This document shows, piece by piece, positions 10,891 to 21,015 of a DNA stretch of 64,000 bases. Below the pieces are notes generated by a model. That model worked only from the letters and a program-made list of their open reading frames with translations, ran no database searches and was not told the origin of the DNA. A program made the translations under genes and the position numbers. This DNA comes from Trichobilharzia szidati (taxonomy: Eukaryota; Platyhelminthes; Trematoda; Strigeidida; Schistosomatidae): the NCBI GenBank assembly GCA_944472155.2, contig OX235277.1, positions 25,244,804 through 25,308,803 of the forward strand. The letters are read 5' to 3'. Positions within the stretch are counted from its first letter, which is position 1, and the number at the start of each line of letters is the position of its first letter.

Positions 10891-10954
10891 ATGGCAGATG
10901 CTAAAATTTTCATAGCCATCTTCTCTGTTTGCATTCTCTTTGAATATGTTAATG
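10891..10954 (+). CDS. Micro-exon gene (MEG) exon 1: signal peptide
   Basis: ATG GCA GAT ... AAT G followed by the donor GTAAGC. The 21 codons give MADAKIFIAIFSVCILFEYVN, a short basic N-terminus then a hydrophobic core, and the exon ends in phase 1 after the first G of the next codon. Schistosome MEGs typically begin with one such exon encoding a secretion signal, followed by many very short symmetric exons. The in-phase micro-exons at 26763, 32554, 33215, 34581, 36693, 40057, 43768 and 44493 support that reading. I cannot match it to a named MEG family. Regulation is unknown apart from the TATA box. Confidence 0.65.
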
Positions 10955-11425
10955 GTAAGCTGAAGTTCTTTGTGTTGATTGTTTGTTAAATGATAATTAA
11001 TTTTTTTTTTTAATTCGTGAAACATCCTCATTTGAACATACATAGATAGAAGAAGAAGACCAGTAGTTCAGTGAAGAGTCGCTTTTTGACGAATTCATTT
11101 TCATTGAGCTTAGCCTTATACTTCAGGTACTCATTGAGAACCTTCAACGCTAAAGGTGGCTCACAACATTTTAACTGATTAAAAGTGCCCATTAAAATTT
11201 TTCAAAAGAATGGATACCGAACAAAGAGTACTCTTTTCGATAACTTCATCATCAGGCTCTACAGTTGTGTATGCATTATAGTGAATGAATGAATTATGTT
11301 ATGAGCAACATTAATGCTGTTTAAATAACATCGAATCAATAATATTGATAGATTACAGCTCAATAGCATCAACATAAAATAAGCTGAATGTCAGAAAAAT
11401 TAGGAAAGATAACTATAATACAAAT

Positions 11426-11719
11426 TCATGAATTTATAGCCTCTACTGAAGGCCAGAGGAGTAGTAGTAGGGGGTGGACTTGCTTCTTTTGAACACAGAG
11501 TACTGTTTGTTTCAGGCGAATTGCAATACCCTCTGCTGTTTGGAGCAGGTGGTACTTCGATGAGTTTGGCAATTTATTAGACACTTGGTGGACTATAGAG
11601 AAGGATTCTTCCACTCTGGCTTTGTGGCCGGTTTGCACCAGATGAGCCAATATCGAACTGTTAATGGTTTTCACTACACCTTTACTTAGCCATACTGAGA
11701 GATGTTCTCGAGTGAGCAT
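11426..11719 (-). pseudogene. PLE family A endonuclease C-terminal fragment
   Basis: 97 codons including AHLVQTGHKARVEESFSIV, equivalent to the ATARHLLDTGH block of other family A copies. It lies 3' of the RT on the same strand, with about 500 bp of degraded linker between. Confidence 0.7.
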
Positions 11720-12209
11720 TAAAAATCAAGTTCCTAGAGCAAAGGTCAATATAACTCGCTCCATTACAAGCGCAGTTGAATTGGTAGATACAACTTGAAA
11801 TGGCTAGTCTAGGTACTTCATCTTTTAGTCGAGGTAGCACCATCGGTCATGTAGTTCGCCAGCTTAATGCTGGCGTTCTTTGAACTGATTTTCTTAATTT
11901 CTTCGTAATTATCTCCCTTGGTATATCGCCCTTAAATTGTAGTCGTATATAAAGTGGCTTCTTGTTTACATATAGTGAGTAGTCCTTTTCCGCTTTCTTT
12001 GTCATGTGTTTCTTGATAAATTTGTCGGGTTAGCTATTTTCGATCAACGTATCATATACCATGCTTAATTCATCTTCAATTACTTCTTCTGAGCACATAG
12101 CTCTAACTCTGTGGCTGAGGGTCTTCACTAAATTCCTTTTGTACTTGATAGGAACGAAGCTGTGAAAATGGGAATATTGTCCTATTCAAGTACTTTTTCT
12201 ATGCAAATT

Positions 12210-12776
12210 TCATAAAATTATGCTACCATCTAGTTTTCTTGTAAGGAGGACATCCAGGAAAGCAATTATGTCTTGAGATTCCTCTTGGCATCTGAATTTC
12301 ATAGCCGAATAGGCTTCATTGAATTCAGTAATTATTGTGCCCCTATCATAACCACTGTCACAAAGAATAAAGGTATCATCCATATATTGGCAATAAAATG
12401 AGAGCTTACTGATAAGGTTGTTCAAACGTCCATTTTCTAGCTTACTTAGAAAGAAATCAGCCAGAATGGGACCCAATGGGGAGCCCATCTCCACCCCGTC
12501 CGCTTGCCTGTAGAGCGTGCCGTCAAATTTTAAATTTACATTCATGGTACATCTTAAAAACAATTCTTTTAGGATTTCAGTACGGATTCCAGTGTTTATC
12601 GACTGGTTATCCACTTGTTCACATATGTAGTTAACTGTTTCTATTAGAGGTACATTTGTGAATAACGATATTATGTCCAGAGATATCATGGTTTTATCCC
12701 TGATATTACTATCTTTTATTTTGTCTATGAATTCAAATACATCTTTGACCCTATATTTCACTATCTTCTTATGCAA
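12210..12776 (-). pseudogene. PLE family A reverse transcriptase, 5'-truncated
   Basis: 188 codons with the PLE RT signatures: SLDIISLFTNVP (Asp34), GVEMGSPLGPILADFF (94-109) and the catalytic YMDD at 131-134, followed by a region ending FLDVLLTRKLDGS. These are RT boxes A to E of Penelope-type enzymes, which are related to telomerase. The N-terminal part is missing because the inverted terminal segment starts just upstream. The frame stops before the endonuclease, so the copy is dead although the RT core residues are intact. Confidence 0.85.
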
Positions 12777-12985
12777 AGGTTTGAGAATATTTACTAACCA
12801 TCATTCACTCTAATGTATACATAACTGTAGAGCCTGATGATGAAGTTATCGAAAAGAGTACTCTTTGTTCAGTATCCATTCTTTTGAAAAATTCATTTTC
12901 ACAGCTGTACAATCGCAAATATATATATGGTTATTTTGTATGTGTGTGTACATTAAATTTGTTAAAAGAAAATACAAATAGTAAA

Positions 12986-13193
12986 TTTTTTGGTGGAGTT
13001 AATCAATACAAAAGACGGTCAGATGAATTGGATGTTGATATAGGAAGGTAGTAACAAAAGTGATGAGTTATCACTAACGATTGTTAAAGAAGAGTTACGC
13101 AATGACATGAGTAGTTTGATGAAAGAGTTGTGCTCAGGGTATGTATGGAAACAAAATAACATGCGGAATTACGCAAGAGTTTTAAGTAGTTAG
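12986..13193 (+). other. Frame-shifted coding-like segment, unknown
   Basis: Two plus-strand frames join across a 1-base shift near 13052. The first encodes GGVNQYKRRSDELDVDIG and the second GSNKSDELSLTIVKEELRND through MSSLMKELCSG to a stop at 13191. The acidic, Leu/Glu-rich content looks like degraded coding sequence rather than random AT-rich DNA. It sits between two PLE copies and could be part of one of them or of another element. No family recognised. Confidence 0.25.
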
Positions 13194-13218
13194 AAATATA
13201 AGCATACAAGCAAAAATT

Positions 13219-14902
13219 AATATAAGAATGTAACTTGTGCAGTGTGGTAGAATATAACTCCATTATGGATAAGATTTTATTTTGATAAAATCACACACAG
13301 TGGTGTTATACAGTACATATTTACTGATGACCACGTTTCGAGCACAATTTATTACTGCTCATAATCATATCAAGACACTACTCACACGACTTCCTAACTT
13401 CGTTTAAATACTCCCATTATTTTTCATCGCTTGACTTGATTGGTCGTAGTATTTTCCATATTTCCGGTATGAGTGATTGGTCATTTCTATTGTACGTGTT
13501 GGGTGTAGATTCTATGAACAAGGATTCAGTAATCAACCTCTCTCGCGCTCCACCTACCTATATTACTTTTTTAGAATTTCGACTCTGTCTCGTCCTATTG
13601 TGTGACTATTTCTTAATGCATGTATTGCAACTGCTGAATTTTTTTTTAAATTACTTACCTTCGCTGGGTTAGTCATATAGCAATGGGATCACTAGTATCC
13701 TTTATCGTAGCAGATACCTTTATGGACAGCTGGGAAAATATAATAATAATAATTTGCTTTATTATTATTGCTCTTAATACATTTAATCCTACTCCAAAAA
13801 TATGGTGGAGATATGTAGATGACACATTCACAGTGTTAAAAACAGAACATATCTCTAGCTTCTTCATGCATATAAACTCACTAGTAAAGGGAATAAAAAT
13901 CCCATTTGAATCGGAAAATGAACAAGGAGAATTAGCTATGTTAGATTGTAAAATAAAACGACTTTAGACTTTAAATTTTCTCATCCGTTAACTGTTAAGG
14001 CAGGCTTAGTTAAGTTTCTAACAAACCGAACAGTAACACTAAGTAGTACTAGAAAAGACCTAAATGATGAAATGAAACAGATAGGAGAAGAAAAAGCGTT
14101 GGTGTTAAATAACTATCCTATTAAATTCATTAGGAAGGTCGAGAAAGGCCAAAGGCAAAATAAAACTAATTGTGAAACTAGTAATGATAACATAAATAAG
14201 AGAGAATATAAGTCATCTACTGTTATACCATATGAAGAGGGGAGATTTGAAACCCTATACGGGTTTCTCAATAAGGCAGCAGTTAGGGTGGCACTTAAAC
14301 CTACAAACTCACTCAGATAGGACAAGTTCTGTAGGTTAATGGACCCTGTAGGTTGACCCAATTAGACAAAATAATATAATTTATGATATACCTTGCAATG
14401 ACTGTGATTGAGGTCAAATACATTGGTCAAACTAGTAAGTCGTGAGTAATGAGATTGTCGGAACATAAGAATTTAGCCAAGCTAAGAATGGTTGACCCCA
14501 AGAAGATGAGTAATTTAGAAAAAAATTGACCAATCGCACTGCATACATTAACACACAATCATACAATATGGTTGGAGAGGGTTAAAATTCTAAGACGTAA
14601 TCTAGGTAGGTGGAGAGAGAGGTTGATTACTGAATACTTGTTCATCGGGTCTACACCAAACACATGCAATAGGAATGACCCACCACTCATACCGGAAATA
14701 TGGAAAATAATGGGATTATATAAACGGAGTTAGAAATTTGTTTGAGTAGTGACTTGATATGATTATGAACAGTAATAAATTGTGCTCGAAACGTGGTCAT
14801 CAGTAAATATTACTGTATAACACTGTGAGATTTTATCAAAATAAAATCTTATCCATAATGGAGTTATACTCTACCACACTGCACAAGTTATATTCTTATA
14901 TT
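13219..14902 (+). mobile_element. Penelope-like element, family B, with inverted terminal segments
   Basis: The plus-strand part has an RT fragment (13683-13967, with WWRYVDDTFTVL), a linker (14072-14320) and a GIY-YIG endonuclease (about 14395-14640, with KYIGQTSKS and ALHTLTHNHTI), then a terminal segment to about 14902. The left side, 13219-13677, is the same endonuclease 3' part and terminal segment in reverse. Stops interrupt the endonuclease. The segment around 14790-14880 also appears at 13246-13340 and in the palindrome at 15751. Confidence 0.8.
13679..13967 (+). pseudogene. PLE family B reverse transcriptase fragment
   Basis: Begins MGSLVSFIVADTFM (box B region, GSPVSPIVAD in active relatives) and has the catalytic YVDD in WWRYVDDTFTVL, then HINSLVKGIKIPFESENEQG. 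N-terminal boxes are absent because the inverted segment joins here. Confidence 0.75.
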
Positions 14903-14914
14903 ATACATGTTCTA

Positions 14915-15285
14915 AGGACTTAGATGGATATATCGGCTTCACATTCTCAATTATTATGATCTCAGCTGCATAAAAGTCTTTTTAACTGCAGTGTTCACTT
15001 TTTGTCGAGTTGTCAGGCCACTATAATCACCCATATAGGATAGCTTGATGTACTCGTCTTTCTTAGAGGCGATGAGCAGAGTGGGTCTTGGTGTTCTGAC
15101 TACTTTATATCTCCTAATGAACATATGTGGATAATTATTATCAATCACAGTTTGTGTCAACTTCCCTTCTTCTTCATCAAGTGTGTCTTCAGTGCATATT
15201 CGTTGGATTCTACTGAAGTGCTGAGAAATTACACTCGGATGGCTTTTACCCAGCAACTACAAGTTTAGACGAAAATAAAGACTTG
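14915..15285 (-). pseudogene. PLE family A linker region (between RT and endonuclease)
   Basis: The 100-codon minus-strand frame at 14954-15256 includes DNNYPHMFIRR and KDEYIKLSYMGDYSG, matching the PLE segment that follows the RT (a NGYP..FI motif, then a strand-rich stretch). A second diverged copy lies at 53330-53620. It precedes the endonuclease in an intact element, yet here the endonuclease fragment is on the wrong side (15290-15738), so these are two separate insertions. Confidence 0.55.
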
Positions 15286-15289
15286 ATAC

Positions 15290-16070
15290 AATGTCAAAAG
15301 AGTGACATAATACAGATAGTGAGCAACTAATAAATTGAGTAGCAGTTTGGTTGATCCAACTGTGAGACCACAGAAACAAGAGACATACAGACTTACGGTT
15401 TATCAAAGGAGGGGGAGAGGTTACAGCAAAGGATTATTCAATTGAAACAAGGGGAGAATAAGGGCATCCAGTTATCACAGCAAGGAAAGACTTGCAACTG
15501 TTTTTTTTGAACACATAAATCAGGTTTTAAGCGTTTGACAGAGATTACTTCATCGAACTTGAGGAGAACTGAACTACATTGTCTAGTTATAATTTTACAG
15601 GACTTCATAATGTCCCACTCATGACTTGTATCGACAAGATATCTGGCAGTTGCACTACTGTAATCGTTTGTTCCCTCGAATGGTAGGCTTTTTGGTACAT
15701 GTTGAGAAAATGGGGGATGCGCCATTCGTTCTATCCTCCAAATATAGCTACTCCACTATGGATGAGATTTTATTTTGATAAATCACACAGTGTTGTACAG
15801 TAATATTAACTGATCAGCTAATATTACTGTACAACACTGTGTGATTTATCAAAATAAAATCTCATCCATAGTGGAGTTATGCTCTACCACAGTGCCCAAG
15901 TTTTATACTTATATCAAATATAGCTAGTGCCGCAGATACATGCAAATTCCTATATACATTTACAGTTACCATTAGAAGGGGTTTTGTCGAATTTTAATTG
16001 CACCAAAGGGCATATTATCTGGTACATGGGAACCGGTTTAGCTGCAGGAGGGATTCGAGAGGTGAAAATG
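15290..16070 (-). pseudogene. PLE family A endonuclease fragment, split by a palindromic insertion
   Basis: Minus-strand frame 15438-15725 encodes ATARYLVDTSHEWDIMKS and LKPDLCVQKK, the family A endonuclease C-terminus. Its upstream sequence continues beyond an insertion at 15751-15914, at 15927-16070, and matches 29580-29700. Confidence 0.7.
15751..15914. mobile_element. 164-bp insertion containing a perfect 58-bp palindrome (minimal PLE family B copy)
   Basis: Arms 15751-15808 and 15819-15876 are exact reverse complements. The 10-bp spacer itself contains CTGATCAG. The rest (15877-15914) extends the right arm into the PLE family B terminal sequence seen at 14868-14902. The insertion is flanked by the 12-bp direct repeat CAAATATAGCTA (15739-15750 and 15915-15926) and interrupts a family A fragment. 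So it is a complete insertion made only of two head-to-head family B ends. Confidence 0.8.
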
Positions 16071-16295
16071 TTGTCTGGATGTTTCAGTTCTTAGGAGACG
16101 AAAACTTTCAGAAATCTCTATTTCCACTTATATATGTTGTATTTCTAATATTTACATGACCGATTTGGATATAAAATAAATCCTGGAAGACGTTAAATCC
16201 TCTCACAATTTCCTCTCCTAATCGTTAAATTCTCTTTTCCTATAGATTTTGATATATTCAGTTACCTGAAATAATTTATCAAGCTACTGAAATCG

Positions 16296-16363
16296 GTAGC
16301 AGAGCGGTTAGGACTCTCGCTGACTATGTACATGGTCCGGGGATCAATCCTCTGCCGGTGCAT
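16296..16363 (+). repeat. tRNA-like head of a SINE-like repeat
   Basis: AGCAGAGCGGTTAGGA resembles an A box and GGATCAATCC a B box, 50 bp apart, in a tRNA-like order. It is too diverged for a functional tRNA and continues into non-tRNA sequence. Confidence 0.4.
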
Positions 16364-16788
16364 ACCTGATATCAATATCCGGCCTGCAAAATTTGGGTTA
16401 CGGATATCACATGCTGAAAATTCCATACTTGAACCTAAAATACTGTAGGGTTTCAAGCTATAATCAAAAAAAATTTTGTCACAGTTATTTAGGGCCAAAA
16501 ATATTTTTGGTTTTAAATCGTGTAGCCTAAGTGTGAAGAAAATAGATTTTCACTTATATATGGCTCTAGTTCCTCACATAAGTGATAAACTTTCATGAAA
16601 TACAACGTTTGTATTTCTGAAGTAATAATTAGAAAGACCCTAAATACACCAATAACAACATCCATCTGAGCTAGAGGTTCTTTTTCATTGTTTCTGTACC
16701 CCATCAGTACTTGAAATTTATAAATTGTATTAGGTAAATTTTAAAAAAATTATTAAAATTTTAATTAATTCATTGGATTTCATAACAG
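16364..16788. other. Intronic sequence (putative MEG), no other feature
   Basis: AT-rich; runs of A and T only. Confidence 0.4.
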
Positions 16789-16794
16789 GAAGCC
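16789..16794 (+). CDS. Candidate MEG micro-exon (6 bp), weak
   Basis: Acceptor GGATTTCATAACAG, exon GAAGCC, donor GTAAGT. In phase 1 it would add Gly-Ser. The pyrimidine tract is modest, and a 6-bp exon can arise by chance. Confidence 0.3.
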
Positions 16795-18126
16795 GTAAGT
16801 TTGCAAAATTTGTTTTTTATTACTTAAATTTTATTTTAGTAGTATTTATTGTCAGACTAAAAAATAAAACTTGATAGGAGAAGCTGGACTCAAGGTAGTC
16901 GCTTCCTACTGTACGAATTCTGTGCGATTGCTGTGCAGACTGTGTTAAAACTCCGCACACATGAATTTATTTTGGAAATGAAGATCCCTCTTATAAAATA
17001 GGGCAAAACACGAGTCCATTGCATTACAGTTTCCAACGTACCTATAGCTGGCTTGGATCCAAGGGGATCAGTGTCAACCAGATCTTCAATAGGTGTTTTT
17101 CCATTACAGATCACAGCAGATATATCTTGGTAATGAATTTTCACCGATAGTAGTTATTCCTTGACTGGATGTTATAAGCATAAATGAGAGCAAATGTCAA
17201 CAGATGTATGTGTCTTTGTATATAGGAGTTCAGAAACGCTAGCACAAATCACTTATACCACTAATGTAAATCAAAATGTCTGCACGGCATCATATAAGAT
17301 GATTTTACCAATGGAAATATAAGAGAGGTATTCTTCTGAGAGTTATTAGTGCCCAGAAAAGGAGTCAGTCACTTTGCTTAAACAACTTCGAGCTTGATCC
17401 TGGCTAGCTTAGACTGTATATAACGCTCATGAATGTTGTGTGGTCATCTATCCTGTCAGATTTCAGCTCTGACCACACTGTCTGCTGACTCTTTAGACTG
17501 GCACACTCACTATGGTGACCAGACTGTTGTTAACACCACCCCAACTAGAGAAGTGCGAATATATATAACCCTTACAGCTGTTCTTAGATTCATTTATTAA
17601 AGACGATATGAAGAGAGCATGGAGACACACAGTCACACCACAACGAAGCAGCTAGGCTCTCGTTCCCTGAAAACCCAGTTAGTCCGACCATTTAGGGAGA
17701 ATGGTTAGAATTCTAAACTGACAGTTTGGGCATTGAATACAGCAGTAACTTTCAGAAACATGTTACTTTTAATCCTTTGTGTAACAAGTAGAGTAAAGGA
17801 CTTCATGATTGGATGTTTTACTAGCCGTAGTGCCTTTTCTAGACGGGGTGGAGTTGCCGACATTACGTTCAACATTACTACTGGCTATTAAATTAGTGTT
17901 TACGAGTGCATCATCCGGGAATATAGCGCGGACTTCTATCGAGGCTGGTGAGCATTCAGCCGCTGAACCACTGACGTACAGAAGTATGCGATTTGCAAAC
18001 TGATAAAATCAAGTGATGTGATCAAAGAAATATTTCGGGACAAGGTGTGCCTCACATTACTTCAAAATCGATATAATTTATGTTAGAGAACACACATAAC
18101 TAGATAAAATGATTTCATGGTTTCAG
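16795..18126. other. Putative intron, no repeat or gene recognised
   Basis: Small frames at 16890-17144 (minus) and 17809-18003 (plus) have no recognisable domain. Confidence 0.4.
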
Positions 18127-18132
18127 CTAGAG
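18127..18132 (+). CDS. Candidate MEG micro-exon (6 bp)
   Basis: Acceptor GATTTCATGGTTTCAG, exon CTAGAG, donor GTAAGT. Phase-1 compatible. Stronger acceptor than the 16789 candidate, but still short enough to be accidental. Confidence 0.35.
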
Positions 18133-18204
18133 GTAAGTGGTTGAAATGTAAATGATGATTTCACTTGTGTACAGTGCAGTGATGTAGAAATGACCTTAAT
18201 ACCT

Positions 18205-18640
18205 TATTATTATTATTTCCTTTAATTCCTAGAGGAGCATAGGGCTTCAGCTGCACGTCTCCATTGCATTCAGTTCTCCGCCAACGTTTTCATATGGCAT
18301 CACGTCTGCCCACATGCTTTCATCTCTTCTTCTCTGCATGACCTCCTCCATGTCACTGTCGCACTGACGACCGACTCTCCACTTCCCATTTGGGTTCCAC
18401 TCACGAAATGGGCTGGCGTGTGATGTCACTCACTTGATGGTTTGTTATCTCAGAGTATGGCCACAATCCACCTGAATTTCTTCCTGCACATTTCTTGCAC
18501 AATCGGTTTCTGCTTAGTTCGCCCCCAGAGATCCCTGTTGCCGATCTTTTCGGGCCCTCTGATCTTGAGTAGTATTGAGCGAAGACAACTGTTGATGAAC
18601 GTTTGTGGTTTGTTTGAATTGCTCTTCATGACGCTTAAAA
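18205..18640 (-). pseudogene. RTE-clade retrotransposon 3' fragment
   Basis: Starts with the ATT-rich tail and the RTE 3' UTR sequence CCTAGAGGAGCATAGGGCTT, then the antisense of the 3' part also present at 4240-4540. No intact frame. Confidence 0.7.
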
Positions 18641-19119
18641 TCCAAAAACACAGGATTCGTCTAGAATATGGTACTATAATTATACACAAAATAATGGTAT
18701 ATAGCATACAAACCTGAAATTGTGAGGAATCTGTGGCTGAATGCCATCACATATACAGTAAGTGTGCGTCAATAAGAAAAATAGCAAAGCTATGACGAAT
18801 AGGATGGACGGTCAGATAAAACTGCCAGGCAAGGAATGGAGGGATTCAAATCAACAACGTTCAACAGAAAATGGTATACAAATAAAGCATATGCAATAGA
18901 TAATGTTTAACTATAAGGAAATAATTACTATAGTAAATAGTGTCAATACACACAGAAATCATGGCTATGAAGTAACAAAATATAAACGCATACTACTTAC
19001 TAGCGGTGAGTAGTATAAAGTCAATCACAAAGGAAAGAATAACAAAGGACATTTAAGAAAGAAATTAACAAAGACGACATTATTTCAGTCAAGAACTTAT
19101 CACCCAGTGAATACATAGA

Positions 19120-19385
19120 GGGAAATGGAGGTGGATCGGACGCAGGCTGAGAAGTCCTTTGCGTGACATCGCCAGTCAGGTAGGCCCTTGAGTGAAACCC
19201 GAATGGGAAACAAGGATTTGTGCATTGGTCCGCAGGTGAAATGACGGAGGTCGTGTAAAGAGATGGCAACTTATTGGCAGTTGTGGAAACAGGTGAAGAG
19301 GACCATAGAGAACAGGATGAGACGGCGATTTGCTGTGAAAATTCTATGTTCCACTAGAAATCTGAAGGGGTAGTAATTATATAAC
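19120..19385 (+). pseudogene. RTE-clade retrotransposon 3' UTR fragment
   Basis: Plus-strand copy of the RTE terminal region, ending TATGTTCCACTAGAAATCTG and then a degraded tail near 19385. It is followed closely by another RTE fragment in the same orientation. Confidence 0.6.
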
Positions 19386-19454
19386 ATTTGTCAGAAAACA
19401 TTTCCACATTTTTGTTATTTGTCTAATGTAGTTATGAAAAAAATTGATTTTACT

Positions 19455-20225
19455 ACCGCCGCTGAAGAGGCAGCGAAAACAGGACTACAGGTGAATATAG
19501 AGAGGACGTAGGCAATGAAAACAATCAATCAACAGCAACAATAACCAGCACGAATCGCCACCAACGGGAGAGATTTAACAGAGGTTGCCTCTTTCACTTA
19601 TATAGGAAGCATCGCTTCAACTACAGGTGGGTGGAACGCACGAAGATGTCAAAGTCAGAATCGGAAGGGCAAGATACGCTTTCGTCAACATAGAACCAGT
19701 TTGGGAATCTTCTGCACTCAGCATGAGGAACAAGATTTGGATTTTCAACACCAATGTCAAGTTGGTCCTTCTATGTAGGTCAGAAACTTGCACTGTGTGT
19801 CACGAAAAGGATTTTCAACAGTCTGTTGCAGACTTTCATCAACAGCTTCTTTCGTTGGCCCCATACGGAAGACCAAATGGCCAGAAAAAGTTAGCAACAA
19901 GAAACTCTGGCCGGAAACAAAGCAACCAATAGCCAATCGCTCAACAAATATGTAGGAGAAAGTGGAGATAGGTTGGGTATACATTGAAAAGGCCACCGAA
20001 TGACATTGTATGCCAAGCCATCGCTCCAGTCGAATCCAAATGGGGAGCGACGAATGAGTCGTTGGCGCAAGGTAACATGGATGGGATCGTGTGAAGAAGA
20101 GATGAGAGATTATGGTCAATCGTTGACCCAGCTGAAGAGGACGGCAGAAAACAGAACAAAGTGAAGATGTATTGTCGAAACCCTATGTTCCACTCTGAAT
20201 GCAAGCGAATAATAACAGTAAAAAT
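19455..20225 (+). pseudogene. RTE-clade retrotransposon 3' fragment
   Basis: The frame at 19627-19932 has GTHEDVKVRIGRARYAFVN and RNKIWIFNTNVKL, the RT C-terminal blocks. Upstream, shifted frames cover the segment with AEEAAKTGLQVN-type sequence. The 3' UTR ends near 20225 with AATAATAACAG. Confidence 0.75.
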
Positions 20226-20310
20226 AATTACCACCTCATGATAACCTATCACCAAGTGAATTTCATGCGTTTACTGAAATCTCAAACATAATCTCATTAA
20301 TTTTTTCTAG

Positions 20311-20349
20311 AGTTCAGATATGCCCCACTGACAACTGCTAGTCTGCACA
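20311..20349 (+). CDS. Candidate MEG exon (39 bp)
   Basis: Very good acceptor (CTCATTAATTTTTTCTAG), 39 bp open in phase 1 (FRYAPLTTASLH after the split codon), donor GTAGTA, which is acceptable but not strong. The length is a multiple of three like the other exons. Confidence 0.3.
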
Positions 20350-21009
20350 GTAGTACCCAGGTCAACTATTTTTTACCAAATGTCTTTAATCATCACACAA
20401 CAATTCAAGGTGCCTGGTGATCACTAGTCAACAGAGTAATTTCCTAGACAGTTATGTAGCTCAGTTATAGACATACACTAAAATGTCATATTAGGATAAG
20501 AAGTAAGGCAACAACGGATAAAGGAACGCTGGACAGATTAACTGGAAATTTGCACATGGTTACTAATGTTGTCTGTTGTCCGTATAATGAGGCATTTCAC
20601 TTCCTTAATTCTATCAATCATAAATGTAAACTTCACATTTCATATTGAATGAGATATGTTTCTATGTTGATTTCTCCAGGAGCAGGTTGGTTTGAACATT
20701 TCCACCTGAATAAATTTTCTAATGGTTTGGTTTTAAATTAAACTTAGCCCTGATCCAAGAGTAAACAGAAAGGTGGAGTTTCCGCCGTTGATAGAAATTG
20801 TATTGCGTAACAAATAACTTTGAGCAGGGACAATGTGGTTTAATGTTTCAAAGACACAGGTCTTACGAGAGGACTATTTTCATACTTGTAATCGTGGTTA
20901 GTTTGTTAAAAGTATATCTATATGAAAGTGAAGTACAATTTGTTCTTTGAATTCATTTCGTCTTCGTAATATTCAGCGTTCTAACATCTTTGAAATCTTG
21001 TTACATCAG

Positions 21010-21015
21010 GGTGGT
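21010..21015 (+). CDS. Candidate MEG micro-exon (6 bp), weak
   Basis: Acceptor AAATCTTGTTACATCAG, exon GGTGGT, donor GTAAGT. Phase 1 would add a Trp codon. The pyrimidine tract is poor. Confidence 0.28.

Larger units (their letters stand above)
11180..12905 (-). mobile_element. Penelope-like element, family A, with inverted terminal segments
   Basis: Minus-strand order is RT (12776-12210), linker, then GIY-YIG C-terminal region (11719-11426), followed by a terminal segment at 11180-11290. The same terminal segment recurs inverted at 12810-12905, abutting the truncated 5' end of the RT. Both carry CCTGATGATGAAGTTATCGA. This foldback layout recurs at the other PLE copies here. Confidence 0.8.

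Noticed and set aside
16246..16260. 15-bp exon after a strong acceptor (TTCTCTTTTCCTATAG)
   Set aside because: The following GTTACC is a poor donor, although length and phase fit.
16296..16363. Functional tRNA gene
   Set aside because: Boxes are diverged, the acceptor stem does not close, and the sequence continues as a SINE-like repeat.
20680..20741. Good acceptor (TTGATTTCTCCAG) opening AGWFEHFHLNKFSNGLVLN and a stop as the MEG 3' exon
   Set aside because: It would end the protein before all eight strong micro-exons. As a 6-bp internal exon (GAGCAG) its donor GTTGGT is poor. Kept only as an alternative 3' end.
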